A stretch of 64,000 nucleotides of DNA, taken from Plazaster borealis. Its lineage: Eukaryota; Echinodermata; Asteroidea; Forcipulatida; Labidiasteridae. This document shows, in pieces, positions 62,160 to 64,000 of the stretch (positions are counted from its first letter, which is position 1; every line of letters starts with the position of its first letter). The translations under genes and the position numbers were made by a program. The notes below the pieces were generated by a model. The model worked only from the letters and a program-made list of their open reading frames with translations. It did not search any database and was not told the origin of the DNA. The stretch covers positions 22,553,376 through 22,617,375 of the forward strand of contig CM037461.1 of NCBI GenBank assembly GCA_021014325.1, written 5' to 3'.

Positions 62160-63060
62160 TCAAAGCATGGCGATCTAATTTTCTTCCTCCATGGTCAAAG
62201 TGTACCGTGTAACAAAATGGCAACGAAGTGGTTTCAATTGATTAGATAGTCATTCTAGAATTTACGTACTTTCCATTTCGGGTAGCCACATTTACTTTTC
62301 AATGGCTCGGGTAAATTGATGGCATTTTGTGATAATATTCCAAGTTGCTGTATTGTATTATGGCAGTGCAGGCTGCCCGTTAATATTGTCCTTACTGTCC
62401 GTGAAATCACGCTTGAGGAAAACGCCGCCCTCTTGTGGCGACCGCTAACATTATTTTTTGTATGCAACGAAGGACCGCTGAACATGCGTAATGATGACCG
62501 TGGCAATGATTGATCTTTCTCGCCACGATTTCGTCCGTTCAGTTTGAAGACCACCAATAATGCTACGACGAAGACAATGAATTAGTATTAAATGATGTGA
62601 CTAAGAATAAATAAATAAACGAAAAGCTCGTATGCAGAATTTGTTTTACATCGTCATGACTAACATTAACAATGAGGTTAACTTCGTAAAGCAAAAATGT
62701 AGTTTCGAGTACGGTTGGTTGGCAATGCTTTTGGCAGGGGAGGGGAGGGCAGGGTTGATCTACTAACCTGTTTGGAAAGCAGTACGAGAAATACAGATAT
62801 ATTTTTCAATAATAGCAGTGAAAATGAATAGAAAATAGTGTGAGGTGTGCAGCACCCCCATCCATTCATATATATATAATATTTCATTTGCACAATTTTG
62901 CTCGACCCCATAGTCTCATCCCAAGACCGCTGGGATGGGATGATGCTTGTACAAATTCTTGTACATCAGGATGTAGTGATGCATGATGGGACTGATTGTA
63001 CTGCTGATCGGTGCAATGCACACAGCCACAACACGTACATCAACGATATGATAATGTACG
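62160..63060. other. Gene-free stretch
   Basis: No gene seen. ORFs at 62255-62557 and 62678-62911 lack domain or splice context. Confidence 0.4.
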
Positions 63061-63063
63061 CGT

Positions 63064-63438
63064 TCAAGGGTATTCGTACACGTTTGGTAATGACTCAAAA
63101 CAAATATTAGCATAAAAACTGACTTGGTAACAAGCAACAGAGAGCTGTTGATAGTATAAAACATTGTAGGAAACGACTCCCTCTGAAGTAACGTAGTTTT
63201 AGGGAAAGGGGTAATTTCTCACTAAAATAATAAAAACTTCTTGCAATAAGTTTTTATTCCCACCTGAAAGCACACAAATTTGTACAACAAGGGTGTTTTT
63301 TCTTTCATCATTTTCTTGCAACTTCGATGACCAATTGAGCCCAAATTTTCACAGGCGTGTTATTTTATGCATATGTTGGGATACACTAAGTGAGAACACT
63401 GGTCTTTGACAATTTCCAAACGTGTTCAGTGCCTTTAA
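63064..63438 (-). mobile_element. TTAA MITE family 1, copy 8
   Basis: Complete inverted copy, 'ttcgtacacgtttggtaatg' to GTGTTCAGTGCCTTTAA. Confidence 0.8.
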
Positions 63439-63814
63439 CGACAGGCCGACATATTGCTCAATACCAGGTCCTGTTCCATGCCACTGTTAATAAATTAACC
63501 TGGGCAATACCTGGACATGTAAACCACACAGTCACTTGGATAAAAACAAAAATCGTTGTAAACATGCAAAACAAAGAACCATCTTTATATATCCCATGGA
63601 AAAATCTGGTCAGCATGTTCTGACAACGACTAACAGGGGCGTTGCAACCAAATATGTCCCAGGCTCACTGCAGTGTTCTGACTAAACAAAATACAAACCT
63701 TGTGGTTTATAACTTGATAAATAAAAAAAAAAATAGAAACAAAATAAAAATAATTATAACATACCGCCTAACTTCAAAAGCATAATCCCTAAGCGCTTTC
63801 AGAGAACGCTGCAT

Positions 63815-64000
63815 AAACTGGAATGTTAAAAATAACACCACGGGTGTTGTCACATATAGATATGCCAACAAAATATTCAAAATGTACATCATTAGGGTGT
63901 TAAAATAACACAACATTTTGCAAAAAAACAATTACATTGGTGTTATTTTAACAGCTAATGAGGTTAATGTTGATTCTCTGTTTGGGTATCTATATGTGAC
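63815..64000. mobile_element. GTGTTAAAATTGACACC MITE, copy 4, runs off the window
   Basis: 'aaaataacaccacgggtgtt', 'gtcacatatagata', 'ggtgttattttaacagc' and 'ctatatgtgac' follow the family order; the right end is cut by the window edge. Confidence 0.65.

Overview
The window looks like nuclear DNA of a marine deuterostome, most likely a sea star or close echinoderm relative. The reasons are short phase-matched exons with GT-AG introns, animal gene families (peroxisomal PXMP4, a Golgi carbohydrate sulfotransferase, CD225/dispanin proteins, a Ly6/uPAR protein), CCAAT, TATA and YY1-type promoter motifs, and very many short inverted-repeat elements of the kind that crowd echinoderm genomes. The species call is an inference from the repeats, made without a search. 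No bacterial features, CRISPR arrays or operons are present.

Five cellular genes can be assembled exon by exon. (1) Minus strand, 229-4560: a three-exon carbohydrate sulfotransferase of 401 residues. (2) Minus strand, 17854-23609: PXMP4, four exons, 207 residues. (3) Plus strand, 28685-32485: a four-exon CD225/dispanin protein of 189 residues. (4) Plus strand, 39091-44046: a second CD225/dispanin protein, seven exons, 179 residues, with three PPxY motifs, one of them made by an exon duplication, and a probable GC-AG first intron. (5) Plus strand, 54183-56233: a Ly6/uPAR three-finger GPI-anchored protein of 109 residues, with a likely TATA/initiator promoter and non-coding first exon near 51.4 kb. 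All splice phases agree.

The most unusual object is a 2,844-bp element at 10001-12844. It has CACTCT-type terminal inverted repeats and splits a repeat whose uninterrupted copy lies about 0.9 kb upstream, so the empty site can be read directly. It carries its own promoter-like region, a first coding exon, a terminal exon resembling the C-terminal domain of SAMD3-like uncharacterised proteins, and a poly(A) signal: apparently a gene moving inside a DNA transposon.

Layout: 1-4.6 kb sulfotransferase with LINE tails in its introns; 4.7-10 kb nested MITEs and a local duplication; 10-12.8 kb the gene-carrying element; 13-17.8 kb repeats; 17.8-23.6 kb PXMP4; 23.7-28.6 kb repeat-rich intergenic DNA; 28.7-44 kb the two CD225 genes with repeats between them; 44-51 kb repeats, a 21-copy identical 27-bp minisatellite and a LINE remnant split by a 143-bp MITE; 51.4-56.2 kb Ly6 gene; 56.3-64 kb palindromes, a truncated LINE and MITEs with no recognised gene. 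The genes do not form one pathway. The sulfotransferase, the CD225 proteins and the Ly6 protein all belong to the secretory or membrane system, but that may be coincidence.
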